In this document: positions 50,478 to 60,415 of the stretch, piece after piece
Position numbering within the stretch: the stretch's first letter is position 1
Layout of the letters: each line of letters starts with the position of its first letter
NCBI RefSeq assembly: GCF_003628535.1
Contig: NZ_RBCI01000005.1
Coordinates: 248,001-312,000, forward strand
DNA length: 64,000 nt
Direction of reading: 5' to 3'
Source: Flavisolibacter nicotianae
Lineage (GTDB): Bacteria > Bacteroidota > Bacteroidia > Chitinophagales > Chitinophagaceae
Made by a program: the position numbers and the translations under genes
The notes under the pieces: model-generated
Told to the model about the DNA's origin: nothing
Database searches by the model: none
What the model saw: the letters and a program-made list of their open reading frames with translations, nothing else

Positions 50478-53400
50478 TCAGATGCAGTCCGTGCAGCAGA
50501 CAAACGGAACTTCTGTCAAGGGCGAGGTTCGCAGGATGCGAAAATTACCAAGGTCGTTGCTTAGCGAGCGCCGGCCGGTAACCATCATCGCCTGTTGTAT
50601 ATCGGCTGCCTCGTTTGTGTGCTGGTTTAACTGGGCCAGGTGTTCCCCGGCAAAACCCTGTGCGCTGAACGTTTCGGAAATCCTTGTTTTGACACCCGGT
50701 GTTTCGAGATCAGTCAGGTGTTGCCGGAAGCTGGTGATGTTTCCAAAGACTTCCACGACCAGTACACTCAACGGTCCGTCGGTGGGCAAGCCTAATAAAT
50801 ACAGGAGCTGGTTGATTTCATCGTTTTCCCACACCGCAAGGCCATACGGTTGTTCATCTTTGGCAATGGCCTTAACGGCGCCGGAAAGCAGCATCGATTT
50901 GTCGATGGCCAGCACCGGGTCTTTGATGAAGTCGCTGTATTTGGTGGTAATGCCAATTCGTTCTTTGAAAAGCGCAAACGGGTAAGTTTGTTCCGTCGTG
51001 GGTGGAAATAATTTTCGACCCTGCTCCAATGGTTTTTCGTCGAGTAAAATGTTGCGGTAGGCCTTGCCGTCGGCCTGCATGACCTGTGTGTACAGCAGGC
51101 ACCACAACTGTGTACGCGGCGGTTTGGATGTAACGTTCCTGCCGTTGCTGACCGCTTTTGCATACGGCGCATTCACATACAAGATTTTTTCATTCCGGTT
51201 TACCGTGCACAACAAACTGGGCGCAGGGTGTTGAATGCCGGTCACCCGCAGGGGCCTGCCAAAACGGGCCTGGGCCGTGCTCCACAGATTCTCCTCCCTG
51301 TCGTTCCAGTGGCCGTGACCAATCCGAAATTCATAGGTAAAGAATCCGAACAGTTCGGGACTTTCTGCATGCATGCCAGGCGGAATTGGCAGGAGGTAAT
51401 GGACGTCGCTGTCCGTTGCTTTTTCCATGGGCTGCATCGCACTCAAACCGGCCATGTCGTCACTTTGTCCCGGTGTGATTTTCCGGGTAAATTCCGGATC
51501 GATCGGCAGGGGAGGTTCGGCTGGCGCCAGCAGGAGTTCCGGGTGGTTGTTGCTAATGAGCTGGTCGGGGCTGTATGCAAGCATCCGGCAAAACAGCGTG
51601 TCGTTGGGATCGTGGACAGGTTCCTCAAACTCAAGCCACAGGTATTTTTTGCGGGCTTCCGTCGAACTGTATTTTTCCGATTTTACATACGTCGAAAATG
51701 CAATGCCGGCGCTGACCAGTTTCGGGATTTGGACGGGATTGACGGTGGTTGGCAGCCGCAGTTCATCGGGCTTTTCCATCGAACTGTCTTCTGCCCGGCC
51801 ATGTCCTTTTTTGAACTGCGGTGTCACGCCATAGGTAACTACCAGTTCGTCGGGAAATTTTAAATTGCCGGCAGCGTCTTTTGCCAACCCTGTTTTGGGT
51901 TCGATGGCATCAATAAAAATCAGGGTAGTGTGGTCACGGTTCACGATGCCGAAGTTGTCGGGTTGCAAGGCTTCAAACGAAACCGTGTGTTTGATTTCAA
52001 TGTCACCGGCATACGAATACGCATTCTTTACTTCGGTAAAGTTGAGGTCTTCGGCGTCTGCTTCGCTGTCGTGTAAAAACTTCTTGTGCCGGCTGATGAG
52101 AAAGCTGACGTCCTGCAACGCATCCCAGGTCCAGTCGCGGTTTAGCTTGAATGATAGCACGCCGATCCAGTGATTGATCAAATCCGCTTTGGAGGCAAAG
52201 GTGATCGAAGAATGATCGGGTGCCAGCGTGTGTTTGATGCGGTTGCTGCAACCAAACACCACCCGTTCTCCTTTTTTACCAACCAGGGTTAAGCTTTTAC
52301 ACTCCACGCCAAACTGCGCTGCCAGTCGCTGTACAATGTCGGGTTGCACGGCGTTCAGCTCCCGTTGAATAAGGAAGGTGGCAGGATTACCGTCGTTGAC
52401 TGGCGGCGGGTCCGGTTGAAGGAACAGAGCCTGGACAACGGGGACATTTTCTTTCGGCACCAGGAGCTGACCTTCTTCTTTTGACTCTTTGTAAAACAAC
52501 AATTGCGAGGGAGCACCATAGCGGGTATCCAGGTAATTTTCTTCTTCTTTGTCCGATACAAAACCAAAATAATTTTCATCCCCATCGCAAAAGGCTCGAA
52601 CTGTTACCCTGACCTTTCTCGCCGTGGGAAGCACAATTTCTTCCATCGAATCCAACTGTGCTTTTTTCAAACCGGCATCATTAAACGGATTCGTGCTATC
52701 GTCAACATTCAAAACCGGCGCATCAACAAAGCGAACGGGGATGGTTTTGACCTCGTCGAAAGCGGTAGCAAAGTTTCGATGCGTGGTATAAAGCGTTGCG
52801 TAATTTTCTTTTCCCGTCCGGCTTTTTTGGTTGTCCATTTTTAGCGTTTCCACTTCCACACGCAGTTCAATCTTTGTGACATCCGGGTCGGGAATGCCAA
52901 ATGCCGATTTTCCGGTAAACGCAACGCTTGCTGCTTTTAAAAGCGCAATGGGATCAAGTCCCGCCGTCTGGTATTTGTTGGTGTAAACAACCGCCGGGTA
53001 ACCCAGCAAGGGTCTGGCGATGGAAAGATTCGGCTCTTCTTCAAAGACGTCGGTTCCGGGTTGTTGGTTGAAATAGTCGATGATGTTTTTATCGTAGGCT
53101 TCCGGCTTGGTGATCTGGAGTATCCCGGGTGCGACATAGCGCCTGAAATGTACCGTTGCATTGGGTGAAGGTGAGTCGTTCAGCTTTGATTCACCGGTTG
53201 CAATATCCGGTGCACCGCCGCTGATGTCCATCAGGCGTACGCGAAATTGATAGGTGTGTCCATAGATCAATGTTGCTTTGGCTGGTACTTCTTCAAAAAG
53301 CTGGCTAAGGCTAACATTTTTCGGTGTCGCGTCTTTTTTTGAAACGACGGATTTGTCGTTCTGAAAAATTTCCGCCGCTTCCGAGTCCTTCAGCACAAGA

Positions 53401-54746
53401 CTTTTTCCCATCCAGTTGCTGTAATACATCGGCAGCCAGTAGGCAGAACCTGGCGTGCCGTCGGGTTGTGTTGGGTAAACCTGGAAAGGTAGCTCGAGTT
53501 CCTGGCCAATGGCATTCCCGATAGCCTGGTCGTTTAGGATATATTCTTTTGTGCACTTCACTTTATTCAGGCTTTGCCAATCGTCTCCTTCATCTTCCTT
53601 CACATCGACGCAGTAGCCAAATACACCCAACGGCGCATCGATGCGTTTTTTGCTGCCAGAGTCATTGGGGTTTTCGGTTAGTTGCCGGATGTACCAAATC
53701 AAAATTTGTTCATCGTCCCAACCCATTCGTACGCCTGCATCGTGCTGGGGATGCAGGCCATCTTGTTTCTCCTGCAAAAGATTATGACTGACCGGTTGAT
53801 TGGCGTGGACAATTTTTGCAAAGCCGTCGTTGTATTCACTGACCTCGGGAAAAATCTGGTCCCAGGGAGCATTTTGTGGCTCCGGATCTGTTAGATCCGT
53901 TGCCTTTCGGTGCAAGACGGGGAAAAGGATGGGTGCAAACACCGGCCTGTCTTTTCCCAGGGTTAATTTAGGTATCCTTGCTGCATACCGCTTGATGAAA
54001 GGTCCACCTGCCGCTTCCAGGCTTTGAGATTGGATGGCAGCATAATCATCGTTGACAAGATTGATGAAAATATAACCGCCTTTTTCAAACCAGTCGCTGT
54101 CCTCAATGGGTAACGCTGTTGCATACACCAGTCCGCAGGCTTTTGCCAGCAATGGCTGGCGCAGAATGTGGGCATACAATTCACCCCAGCTTACATCCAT
54201 GCGTGGCGGAGCCACAACTGGTTTTTTATCGGCCCGCAAAAGACAATGGTAGCTGTCGTCGGTCTTTGCATTTTCGTGCCTGGGACCCGTAAAATTGAAG
54301 GAGCTTCTATATGACTCCGGTAAGTATTTTTTGACACTGATTCCTACTTCGGCCGAGGTGAGTGCGGTTTCTGCTTTGTCGGAAGCTGTCAGCGTAATCC
54401 GGCCTTCGAAATCTTTCGCAATCGCCTGCAACACGGCTTTTTTATTGCCTGCTGCCAGCACTGTTACGGCAACGGGGATGGGCTTGCGAGCCGGTGCCGT
54501 GGCATTGTCCATCGGGAACTCATCCAGCCCTTTCACAATCGCTGCTTCAAACTTTGGTTGAAAATCTGCAAAGGCCATCGCTTCGTTCAACGGCGTTGCA
54601 GGCGGCGGGGCGGGGAGAAGACCGGTAACAATCTTCTCGAAAGGATTCATGTTTCTTGGGATCAACACAATGTTCAACCTGAGCGTTGCACCGTCGAAGC
54701 CTTGCGGAAAGGCCATCAATGTATACCAGCGGTTTTTTTCCATCAT
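50478..54746 (-). CDS. Unrecognised 1422-residue protein (last gene of the giant-gene cluster)
   Basis: There is no signal peptide or membrane helix; the start (MMEKNRWYTLMAFPQGFDGA) looks cytoplasmic. The protein appears mostly beta-rich, with Ig/FN3-like fragments such as LIYGHTYQFRVRLMDISGG (about residue 490) and FGFFTYEFRIGHGHWNDR (about residue 1140). The extreme C-terminus carries three cysteines (VCCTDCI). I cannot name a family. It lies 57 bp after the 1774-residue gene on the same strand, so they are likely one operon. The layout (large soluble modular protein in a block with two others) suggests a multi-protein assembly, but no phage-tail, Rhs or toxin motif was found. Confidence 0.7.
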   Translation of the reverse strand: MMEKNRWYTLMAFPQGFDGATLRLNIVLIPRNMNPFEKIVTGLLPAPPPATPLNEAMAFADFQPKFEAAIVKGLDEFPMDNATAPARKPIPVAVTVLAAGNKKAVLQAIAKDFEGRITLTASDKAETALTSAEVGISVKKYLPESYRSSFNFTGPRHENAKTDDSYHCLLRADKKPVVAPPRMDVSWGELYAHILRQPLLAKACGLVYATALPIEDSDWFEKGGYIFINLVNDDYAAIQSQSLEAAGGPFIKRYAARIPKLTLGKDRPVFAPILFPVLHRKATDLTDPEPQNAPWDQIFPEVSEYNDGFAKIVHANQPVSHNLLQEKQDGLHPQHDAGVRMGWDDEQILIWYIRQLTENPNDSGSKKRIDAPLGVFGYCVDVKEDEGDDWQSLNKVKCTKEYILNDQAIGNAIGQELELPFQVYPTQPDGTPGSAYWLPMYYSNWMGKSLVLKDSEAAEIFQNDKSVVSKKDATPKNVSLSQLFEEVPAKATLIYGHTYQFRVRLMDISGGAPDIATGESKLNDSPSPNATVHFRRYVAPGILQITKPEAYDKNIIDYFNQQPGTDVFEEEPNLSIARPLLGYPAVVYTNKYQTAGLDPIALLKAASVAFTGKSAFGIPDPDVTKIELRVEVETLKMDNQKSRTGKENYATLYTTHRNFATAFDEVKTIPVRFVDAPVLNVDDSTNPFNDAGLKKAQLDSMEEIVLPTARKVRVTVRAFCDGDENYFGFVSDKEEENYLDTRYGAPSQLLFYKESKEEGQLLVPKENVPVVQALFLQPDPPPVNDGNPATFLIQRELNAVQPDIVQRLAAQFGVECKSLTLVGKKGERVVFGCSNRIKHTLAPDHSSITFASKADLINHWIGVLSFKLNRDWTWDALQDVSFLISRHKKFLHDSEADAEDLNFTEVKNAYSYAGDIEIKHTVSFEALQPDNFGIVNRDHTTLIFIDAIEPKTGLAKDAAGNLKFPDELVVTYGVTPQFKKGHGRAEDSSMEKPDELRLPTTVNPVQIPKLVSAGIAFSTYVKSEKYSSTEARKKYLWLEFEEPVHDPNDTLFCRMLAYSPDQLISNNHPELLLAPAEPPLPIDPEFTRKITPGQSDDMAGLSAMQPMEKATDSDVHYLLPIPPGMHAESPELFGFFTYEFRIGHGHWNDREENLWSTAQARFGRPLRVTGIQHPAPSLLCTVNRNEKILYVNAPYAKAVSNGRNVTSKPPRTQLWCLLYTQVMQADGKAYRNILLDEKPLEQGRKLFPPTTEQTYPFALFKERIGITTKYSDFIKDPVLAIDKSMLLSGAVKAIAKDEQPYGLAVWENDEINQLLYLLGLPTDGPLSVLVVEVFGNITSFRQHLTDLETPGVKTRISETFSAQGFAGEHLAQLNQHTNEAADIQQAMMVTGRRSLSNDLGNFRILRTSPLTEVPFVCCTDCI

Positions 54747-54803
54747 ACGTTTGTTTTTATCCTTTCACGTTTTTAGCTGTTGTTTTCCGGGTGGATTCGT
54801 TCC

Positions 54804-57800
54804 TTAGGCAATCTGCCTTGATTCGCTCCATGTTTTGCTGAAGCTGATGTCGATGACAAGGAAAATGCTGATGTCGAGGGCAAATGTCACCGAGGCGGTG
54901 CAACTGGTTTCGTCGTCCGTCCGCTCTACCATGCCCTTCGCTTCGATGGTAATCGTTACACAAACAAGACCGCCAATCAGGTTGGCCTGTCCTCTGAACA
55001 GCAGGAAGCCGGCCAAGGTGATTTTATCGGTGCCGGCATACATTTCCACACCGATCATGTAAAGCACACTGACATTGCCCACCACCGGGAGGCCGACAAC
55101 GATTTGCGCTCCAAAACCAAATTTGAGCAGGAGGCTGGGGCCTTTTTGCGTGTCGCAGGCAATCTGTACGTTCACCGATCCAACCGCGTAAATGGTCGCC
55201 ACAGACAGCGACACGCACATCACGCTCAGGCTGCCGTAAAACTGGAGAAAGGCACCTGCCGTCGGCAAAAGTTGTTTGGGATCCTTGGTGACTTTCAGCG
55301 CGGCATTAAAATAAACGCCAATGTCCATCGAGGCTTCCAGCTTCAGCGGGCAATTGGGATCGTTGTATAAAAGGTCGGTTGGCGGAAAGCGTAGGACAGG
55401 AATTTTCTTGGCGGCTTCAAACTTGTATTGCCAGATTTCGCCGCTGTTGCTCATGGCGATCTTCATGCCGCGTTTAAGCGTTTCGGCATAATTGCCCGTG
55501 CTCAGGTCCGCCAGCATTTGCAGCAGGTCAATCAGCGGCTGCAGCTTCTCGTTAAATTCAATTTCAGGAACAGGCAGGCCGCCAAAACCACCACTGTCGC
55601 CTTCGTAACCGCTTTCTTTTCCCTTGCGTGATTCGAAGTTTCCTTTGATGATCATCAGCCGTTTAATGGAACCCAGGTCAACCACCATGGAGAGGTTGTT
55701 CATCCGTCCCTTCCACTGCTCTTCCATTTTGCCGGCAAAGCTGTTTACATCAAAGTTGACTTTGCTGCCCGCCAGCGCTGCCCCGCTTTTCTCTTTTTTT
55801 GTTTTGTAGTCGATGTAAATTCTAAGTCCGTCCATCTCTACCAGCGGCACATCGAAGTCGGGTACGTCAAACTGCAAGGCTTTGTTGACAAGTCCGTCCA
55901 CGCCTTTTTGCAAAAGGCTCATTCCCTGCTTGACGACTTCAGCGCCTTTTTTTTCGGCCTCCACCTGCAACAAGTCAAACACCTTGGTGCCGTCGCCCAT
56001 CAGCGTCTGCGTAAAGGCCGCCGCGCCATTGCTGTTCAACAGGGAGATTGCTTTTCCAAAATTGTCTACCGCGTTGCCAATGTTGGGAAAGATGCTATTG
56101 CCGCTCATCAGCCGGTAGGCATCGGCAAAAATGGGTGGTGTTTTGCTCAGCAACATGGCTGTTCCCTGTTTGTATGAAGGGCCAAGGAACAGGGCTTTTT
56201 GCGTGGCTGTACTTTGCAGGAATCCAAAATTGATCGTGGCGGTACCAGGAGCCCGCAAAAGGTCGATGGGATGGGTGATTTGAGCAAGGCTGTTGGTGGT
56301 GGCTGCGGGCGGAATGACTTGGTCCTTTACCCATTTTCCTTTCCTGATCAGGGGGACCGTTACCGACTCGGCCAGTTGGGTTACTTCGCCGGTGCCTGCA
56401 GCGTGTTGCACCATGCTCCAGCTTCCGTCTTTTGGCAGAAACACATTTCCCCTTACTGCGGCAACAAAGGCAATGTTGCCTGTTTCATCCACCGAGTCAT
56501 TGACATCAAAGCGGTTGAGCCGCATTTGCTGGCCGCTCTTGTTGATGTCAATCGTCGCACTGATTGGTCCGCCAATGCTGCCGAATTGTGTGTTGAGCAA
56601 GGCCCTGAACTGGACATCTGTCAACGGTTTGCCGGTCGGTGCCAGTTGCACATAGCCCAGAACTTTTTTGGCCGGTGTCCGTCCATTGGTTTGGCCCATC
56701 ACCAGGTTCTCAACTTCTACGTCGCAGTCAAACCATACGGGCCGGCAAAGCACCTGTTCGACAAACGCCGCTCCGGTATTTACGGTTTCTTCTCTCGTGA
56801 TGCCATTGATATATTTCTCTCCCGTGTTGACAGTGACCGACGAAGAAAAATCGGCCACATTCTTGTCTTCTTTGATGTTTTGAACATTGAACAAGCCGCT
56901 GACCAGGCCGGGGTGTATTTGGTAAGGCGTGACCTCGACGGTCGGATAAGGATCGCCGGGAGGAGGCGGTGGCGTGCCGAGTTTGATGTATTTGTACCGG
57001 AAATCAAATTTTCCATCACTTTCTGCTTTCCAGCCGCTGTCGATCCGGTAGATATAACCGCTGCTAACACGAAAAAGAGTGATGGTTCGCACAACGCGAA
57101 TTCCCCAGGGGTACAAAATACTTTTCACCTGGATCACCTCGTGTGCGGTGCGGCCCATCATCACATCAAACCGTGCCTGGCTGGTGGCCGCAAATTCCGC
57201 TGACGGACTTAGCCAGTTGCTAAACATGTTGGCCCCATAACCGCTAAAATCAATGCGGGTGACCGGTACGCCTCTTCCGTCTTTTGGTTTGCTGTATGTC
57301 AGCGGCGATTCGAAGAATTCGCCGTTAAAGATTCGTGTGACACTGTCGCCCAGTGTGCTGGCAAAGGTTGGCGTGCCGTCAAGTCCAAGGATATTATTGA
57401 TCTGCAATACATAGCCTGGAAACATCCGGCTGTCCTTGTGTTGTGCATCCTCTGCCGGCTTTACATCGTAATTCCCTGCCCACGCCTTGATCTGAATCCC
57501 TCCCACCAGGTCGTTCTTGAATTTTGGCTGCAGGTTGTCTAAAACGGGCTTCGTGGTTTCGGTGTGGTTGCCGCTGATTTGTGCGAGGGCACGGATGCCA
57601 AACGGTAGGGTCAAAGAAGCGACCGTTTGATTTTTCGGGTTGACCTTGTACTGTTGGAGAATAAACTCAACCAGTGGGATGGGAGCGAGTGGAACCGGTG
57701 TCGTACTGTTGTTGAAAATTCGCGTCGGCCCGCCATCGTCCGGGTAATAATTCCAAAGCAAGGGCGGATCCATGATTTGTACACGTTCGCTCAGGTTGAA

Positions 57801-60128
57801 CACAGGTTCCCAGGAGACGATTGGCAATAAGAAAGCCCGCACATTGATCCCTCTTGAAACCACCTGCATATGTTGTACCTGCAAGGGAAACTCGTTGGTT
57901 GAAGCATCAATGGCGGTTGCCGTTTTCAGCATTGCCATACGGGTGCTGCCAAAAATGCCAAAGCTTATACCCAACTGGTTGGCATTGCTGCTCACATCCA
58001 GCAGGGCAAAGGAGTCGGTGTGTAGCTGGCCAAACCGGTCGTCCCATTTTTTCTGGTAATCCGGCGGGGCATTGTAGACCATGGCACTCACTGCTTCAGT
58101 CCCAATAGTATTGAAAGCAGCTACCGGCATCGCAGGATCTTCGTTTGCTTCCACTGCAATGGCGTTGTTCGTTGCCAAAAAGTTGGCAGGACCTGCATTT
58201 GGGGGGGCAGCGTTAAAGGTGGAGCTGTTCGTTTGTCCCGTCTGCGGCAGGCCCAGGTGGAAAGAAACGGTAACATCATCCTTTCCTTCCGCCAGAGGCT
58301 GAAATTGGATCTGGCAGGTAAGCCAAAGCCACATGCTGTTCCCACCTGCCAACGCTGTCCGGCTACCTCTGAAGAATTGTCTCCGCAAAACGCCAAGGTC
58401 GGCGAGGTAGGGGTCGGGCAAGGTTGGCAGGTAACTGAATACGCCAAATGAAAGCAACAGGTTGCCACGGTTCATTTTTGTAAAAGCATCGTTGCAAAAG
58501 CCAAACAGCAAAAGACCGTTTGGTGGGCTGACGGTAAACAATGCATTTTCCAGCGCAAGTGAAAAGGGCTTTATCGTCGGAACGTTTTCAAATGGTGTTT
58601 TGCTGTCCCATAGCAGGTTGTCGTCGAGCAGGTAGAAAATGCGTTGGTTTTGACCGGCAGCAAAAATGACCAGGCTTTCTTTGGAATGCACACCAACCGG
58701 CTCACCGGTTACTTTTACCGGCCGGTCAATGTTCACGTCCGCATTACAGGCCGTCAGCAAAATTTCATTTCCTGCAGAAAGAGAATTATACTGGTAAACA
58801 GCCGCCTTGTAATAACGAAGGTCTACCGAGGTGCCGTGAACGTTTTGATCATCCTTCCACAGGTCCATGTGTTGCGTTGCACCGTTGGTGACAGCTGCCA
58901 GGTCGGTGATGGCAATCCGGCCCGGTTCGCCGAAAATGACTGGGGAAGATAATAATGCTTCATTGCCATCCAGTGTTTTCCACGAACTATGGAGCCCTTT
59001 GCCGCATTGAACCAGCATTGCACCACTGCCCTCGGCAGCTAATGGGTTGCCAATGTCGAGAGTTGCGGCCGACAGGGCCCAAAAGGATTGTTGAATGGCG
59101 GCGCTGCCTGCCAGCGATAGAAAAGGCGATTGGCAATTCTGTACGTTAAAATCGACCTGCTCTGTTTGTAGGGGAATAAGTACCCTGCTGATAAACGGGT
59201 TGTAAAGCACTGCCTGGCTGCCTGCATACGCAAACCGCATGTCATTGTCATAAACTTTCCAACTCGCCTCACCGATACGCTCCAGGGTTTTGGTCATCCC
59301 TGTAAAGCTGAACGAAAAAAGCGCAGGCAAGTTGTATTCGGCCGTCCTTGCATCGATTCCTTCCTCGCCTGTGGCTGTAGAAGCGGGGTCTTTTTGTTGA
59401 ACAAGGTTGACGCTAACCTGAACCTTGTTGTTGTTTTTAATAACAAGCCTGTTGCCAATCAGATCCGGAGCGGCATCAAGGGCAATCTCACCGTCTTTTA
59501 CACGCAATCCGCAATACCTGTCGGCAGGTGCTGCTGGCGAAAAAAGAGAGACACGTATCCACACGCTTCCTTCCACAACATTGTATTGCTTTTGTGCGGT
59601 GATATTCGTTGCTGTGATCAGGTCGAACAGACCTCTGCGCAAACTTGCTTTGAATAAAATTGTGGGAAGGGCTTGTCCTTCCGTAAAGATTGCTATCAGC
59701 TTTTCCGTACGGTAAAAATCAAACCAGGTCAGTCTGCCATCTGCTGCGATGAACGGACCGAAACTTTGTTCAAGCTGGGCACCAGCCGCCCAGGACGGAA
59801 CGCTGCCGGCAACCTGCGTGGTACGGACGGGAACTTCCCTGACAAACAATCGGAAGCTGTCTTCCTCCGCCGGTTCCTCTTTTGCCAAAACAGTTTTTGC
59901 AATTTCCTCGATCGCGGAAAGCCGCACGGGTTCTATTTTTTCTTTCGAAAAAAGATCGGTGGCCTGGAAGGAAAGCTGTTGGTTGCGCAGCGATTCCTGT
60001 TCTTGTTGTAAAAGCGTTCCGGCTGCCACCTGCTGCAATTTGCTTAATTGCTGTTCTTCGTTTTCGTTGCTGGTTTGTAAATGCCCGGTTAGCGATGCAA
60101 GGAGTGCAGTGAGTTGTTCCTGGTTCAT
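54804..60128 (-). CDS. Unrecognised 1774-residue protein with coiled-coil start and hydrophobic beta-rich end
   Basis: No signal peptide is seen. The first 75 residues are Gln/Glu-rich and likely coiled coil (NENEEQQLSKLQQVAAGTLL). A long middle region is beta-rich with recurring aromatic and Asn/Thr content. A proline linker (GTPPPPPGDPYP) falls near residue 1053. The last 170 residues or so alternate hydrophobic and glycine residues (LLLKFGFGAQIVVGLPVVGN, GVEMYAGTDKITLAGFLLF), a pattern of amphipathic strands that could form a barrel or a packed sheet. I recognise no domain. It sits between the PLD-like gene (281 bp upstream) and the 1422-residue gene (57 bp downstream), same strand. Confidence 0.7.
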   Translation of the reverse strand: MNQEQLTALLASLTGHLQTSNENEEQQLSKLQQVAAGTLLQQEQESLRNQQLSFQATDLFSKEKIEPVRLSAIEEIAKTVLAKEEPAEEDSFRLFVREVPVRTTQVAGSVPSWAAGAQLEQSFGPFIAADGRLTWFDFYRTEKLIAIFTEGQALPTILFKASLRRGLFDLITATNITAQKQYNVVEGSVWIRVSLFSPAAPADRYCGLRVKDGEIALDAAPDLIGNRLVIKNNNKVQVSVNLVQQKDPASTATGEEGIDARTAEYNLPALFSFSFTGMTKTLERIGEASWKVYDNDMRFAYAGSQAVLYNPFISRVLIPLQTEQVDFNVQNCQSPFLSLAGSAAIQQSFWALSAATLDIGNPLAAEGSGAMLVQCGKGLHSSWKTLDGNEALLSSPVIFGEPGRIAITDLAAVTNGATQHMDLWKDDQNVHGTSVDLRYYKAAVYQYNSLSAGNEILLTACNADVNIDRPVKVTGEPVGVHSKESLVIFAAGQNQRIFYLLDDNLLWDSKTPFENVPTIKPFSLALENALFTVSPPNGLLLFGFCNDAFTKMNRGNLLLSFGVFSYLPTLPDPYLADLGVLRRQFFRGSRTALAGGNSMWLWLTCQIQFQPLAEGKDDVTVSFHLGLPQTGQTNSSTFNAAPPNAGPANFLATNNAIAVEANEDPAMPVAAFNTIGTEAVSAMVYNAPPDYQKKWDDRFGQLHTDSFALLDVSSNANQLGISFGIFGSTRMAMLKTATAIDASTNEFPLQVQHMQVVSRGINVRAFLLPIVSWEPVFNLSERVQIMDPPLLWNYYPDDGGPTRIFNNSTTPVPLAPIPLVEFILQQYKVNPKNQTVASLTLPFGIRALAQISGNHTETTKPVLDNLQPKFKNDLVGGIQIKAWAGNYDVKPAEDAQHKDSRMFPGYVLQINNILGLDGTPTFASTLGDSVTRIFNGEFFESPLTYSKPKDGRGVPVTRIDFSGYGANMFSNWLSPSAEFAATSQARFDVMMGRTAHEVIQVKSILYPWGIRVVRTITLFRVSSGYIYRIDSGWKAESDGKFDFRYKYIKLGTPPPPPGDPYPTVEVTPYQIHPGLVSGLFNVQNIKEDKNVADFSSSVTVNTGEKYINGITREETVNTGAAFVEQVLCRPVWFDCDVEVENLVMGQTNGRTPAKKVLGYVQLAPTGKPLTDVQFRALLNTQFGSIGGPISATIDINKSGQQMRLNRFDVNDSVDETGNIAFVAAVRGNVFLPKDGSWSMVQHAAGTGEVTQLAESVTVPLIRKGKWVKDQVIPPAATTNSLAQITHPIDLLRAPGTATINFGFLQSTATQKALFLGPSYKQGTAMLLSKTPPIFADAYRLMSGNSIFPNIGNAVDNFGKAISLLNSNGAAAFTQTLMGDGTKVFDLLQVEAEKKGAEVVKQGMSLLQKGVDGLVNKALQFDVPDFDVPLVEMDGLRIYIDYKTKKEKSGAALAGSKVNFDVNSFAGKMEEQWKGRMNNLSMVVDLGSIKRLMIIKGNFESRKGKESGYEGDSGGFGGLPVPEIEFNEKLQPLIDLLQMLADLSTGNYAETLKRGMKIAMSNSGEIWQYKFEAAKKIPVLRFPPTDLLYNDPNCPLKLEASMDIGVYFNAALKVTKDPKQLLPTAGAFLQFYGSLSVMCVSLSVATIYAVGSVNVQIACDTQKGPSLLLKFGFGAQIVVGLPVVGNVSVLYMIGVEMYAGTDKITLAGFLLFRGQANLIGGLVCVTITIEAKGMVERTDDETSCTASVTFALDISIFLVIDISFSKTWSESRQIA

Positions 60129-60248
60129 GGCAATTGTTTAGGACTTCTTCTTTAAAGTTAGCAGGGAAACCTGAGATATAGTACGATTTCTATTTATTCA
60201 TATTTATTCTAATTATCCTGTCTGGCTTTATCGGGTATTCCTGCCAGT

Positions 60249-60271
60249 TTGTGAATGGAAGTTTTTCACAA
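60249..60271. promoter_or_regulatory. Inverted repeat TTGTGAA-N9-TTCACAA
   Basis: Perfect 7-bp arms (60249-60255 and 60265-60271) lie in the 281-bp gap upstream of the 1774-residue gene. The symmetry and spacing suit a dimeric regulator. The AT-rich stretch at 60190-60220 may hold the promoter, though no exact -7 element was found. Confidence 0.4.
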
Positions 60272-60398
60272 CGGTGGAGATCACACAGTGCACGAGATTG
60301 TTTTTGGACCGTTTGCCTGGTAATTGGAAAAGTTCGAGGTGAGTTTCCAATTTAGCATCACCACACTGCTGTCGATTGAAATGAGCCTGCAAGCGAAC

Positions 60399-60415
60399 GA
60401 ATAAAATTTTTATTC
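60399..60415. repeat. AT-rich palindrome over the stop codon of the PLD-like gene
   Basis: GAATAAAA-T-TTTTATTC is an 8-bp perfect palindrome covering the stop codon at 60410-60412. It is too AT-rich for a typical terminator, but may contribute to transcript end formation. Confidence 0.35.

Noticed and set aside
56199-57203. A 334-residue plus-strand frame inside the 1774-residue gene
   Set aside because: Antisense open frame in moderately GC-rich coding DNA; no motif, and the minus-strand gene is continuous and protein-like.
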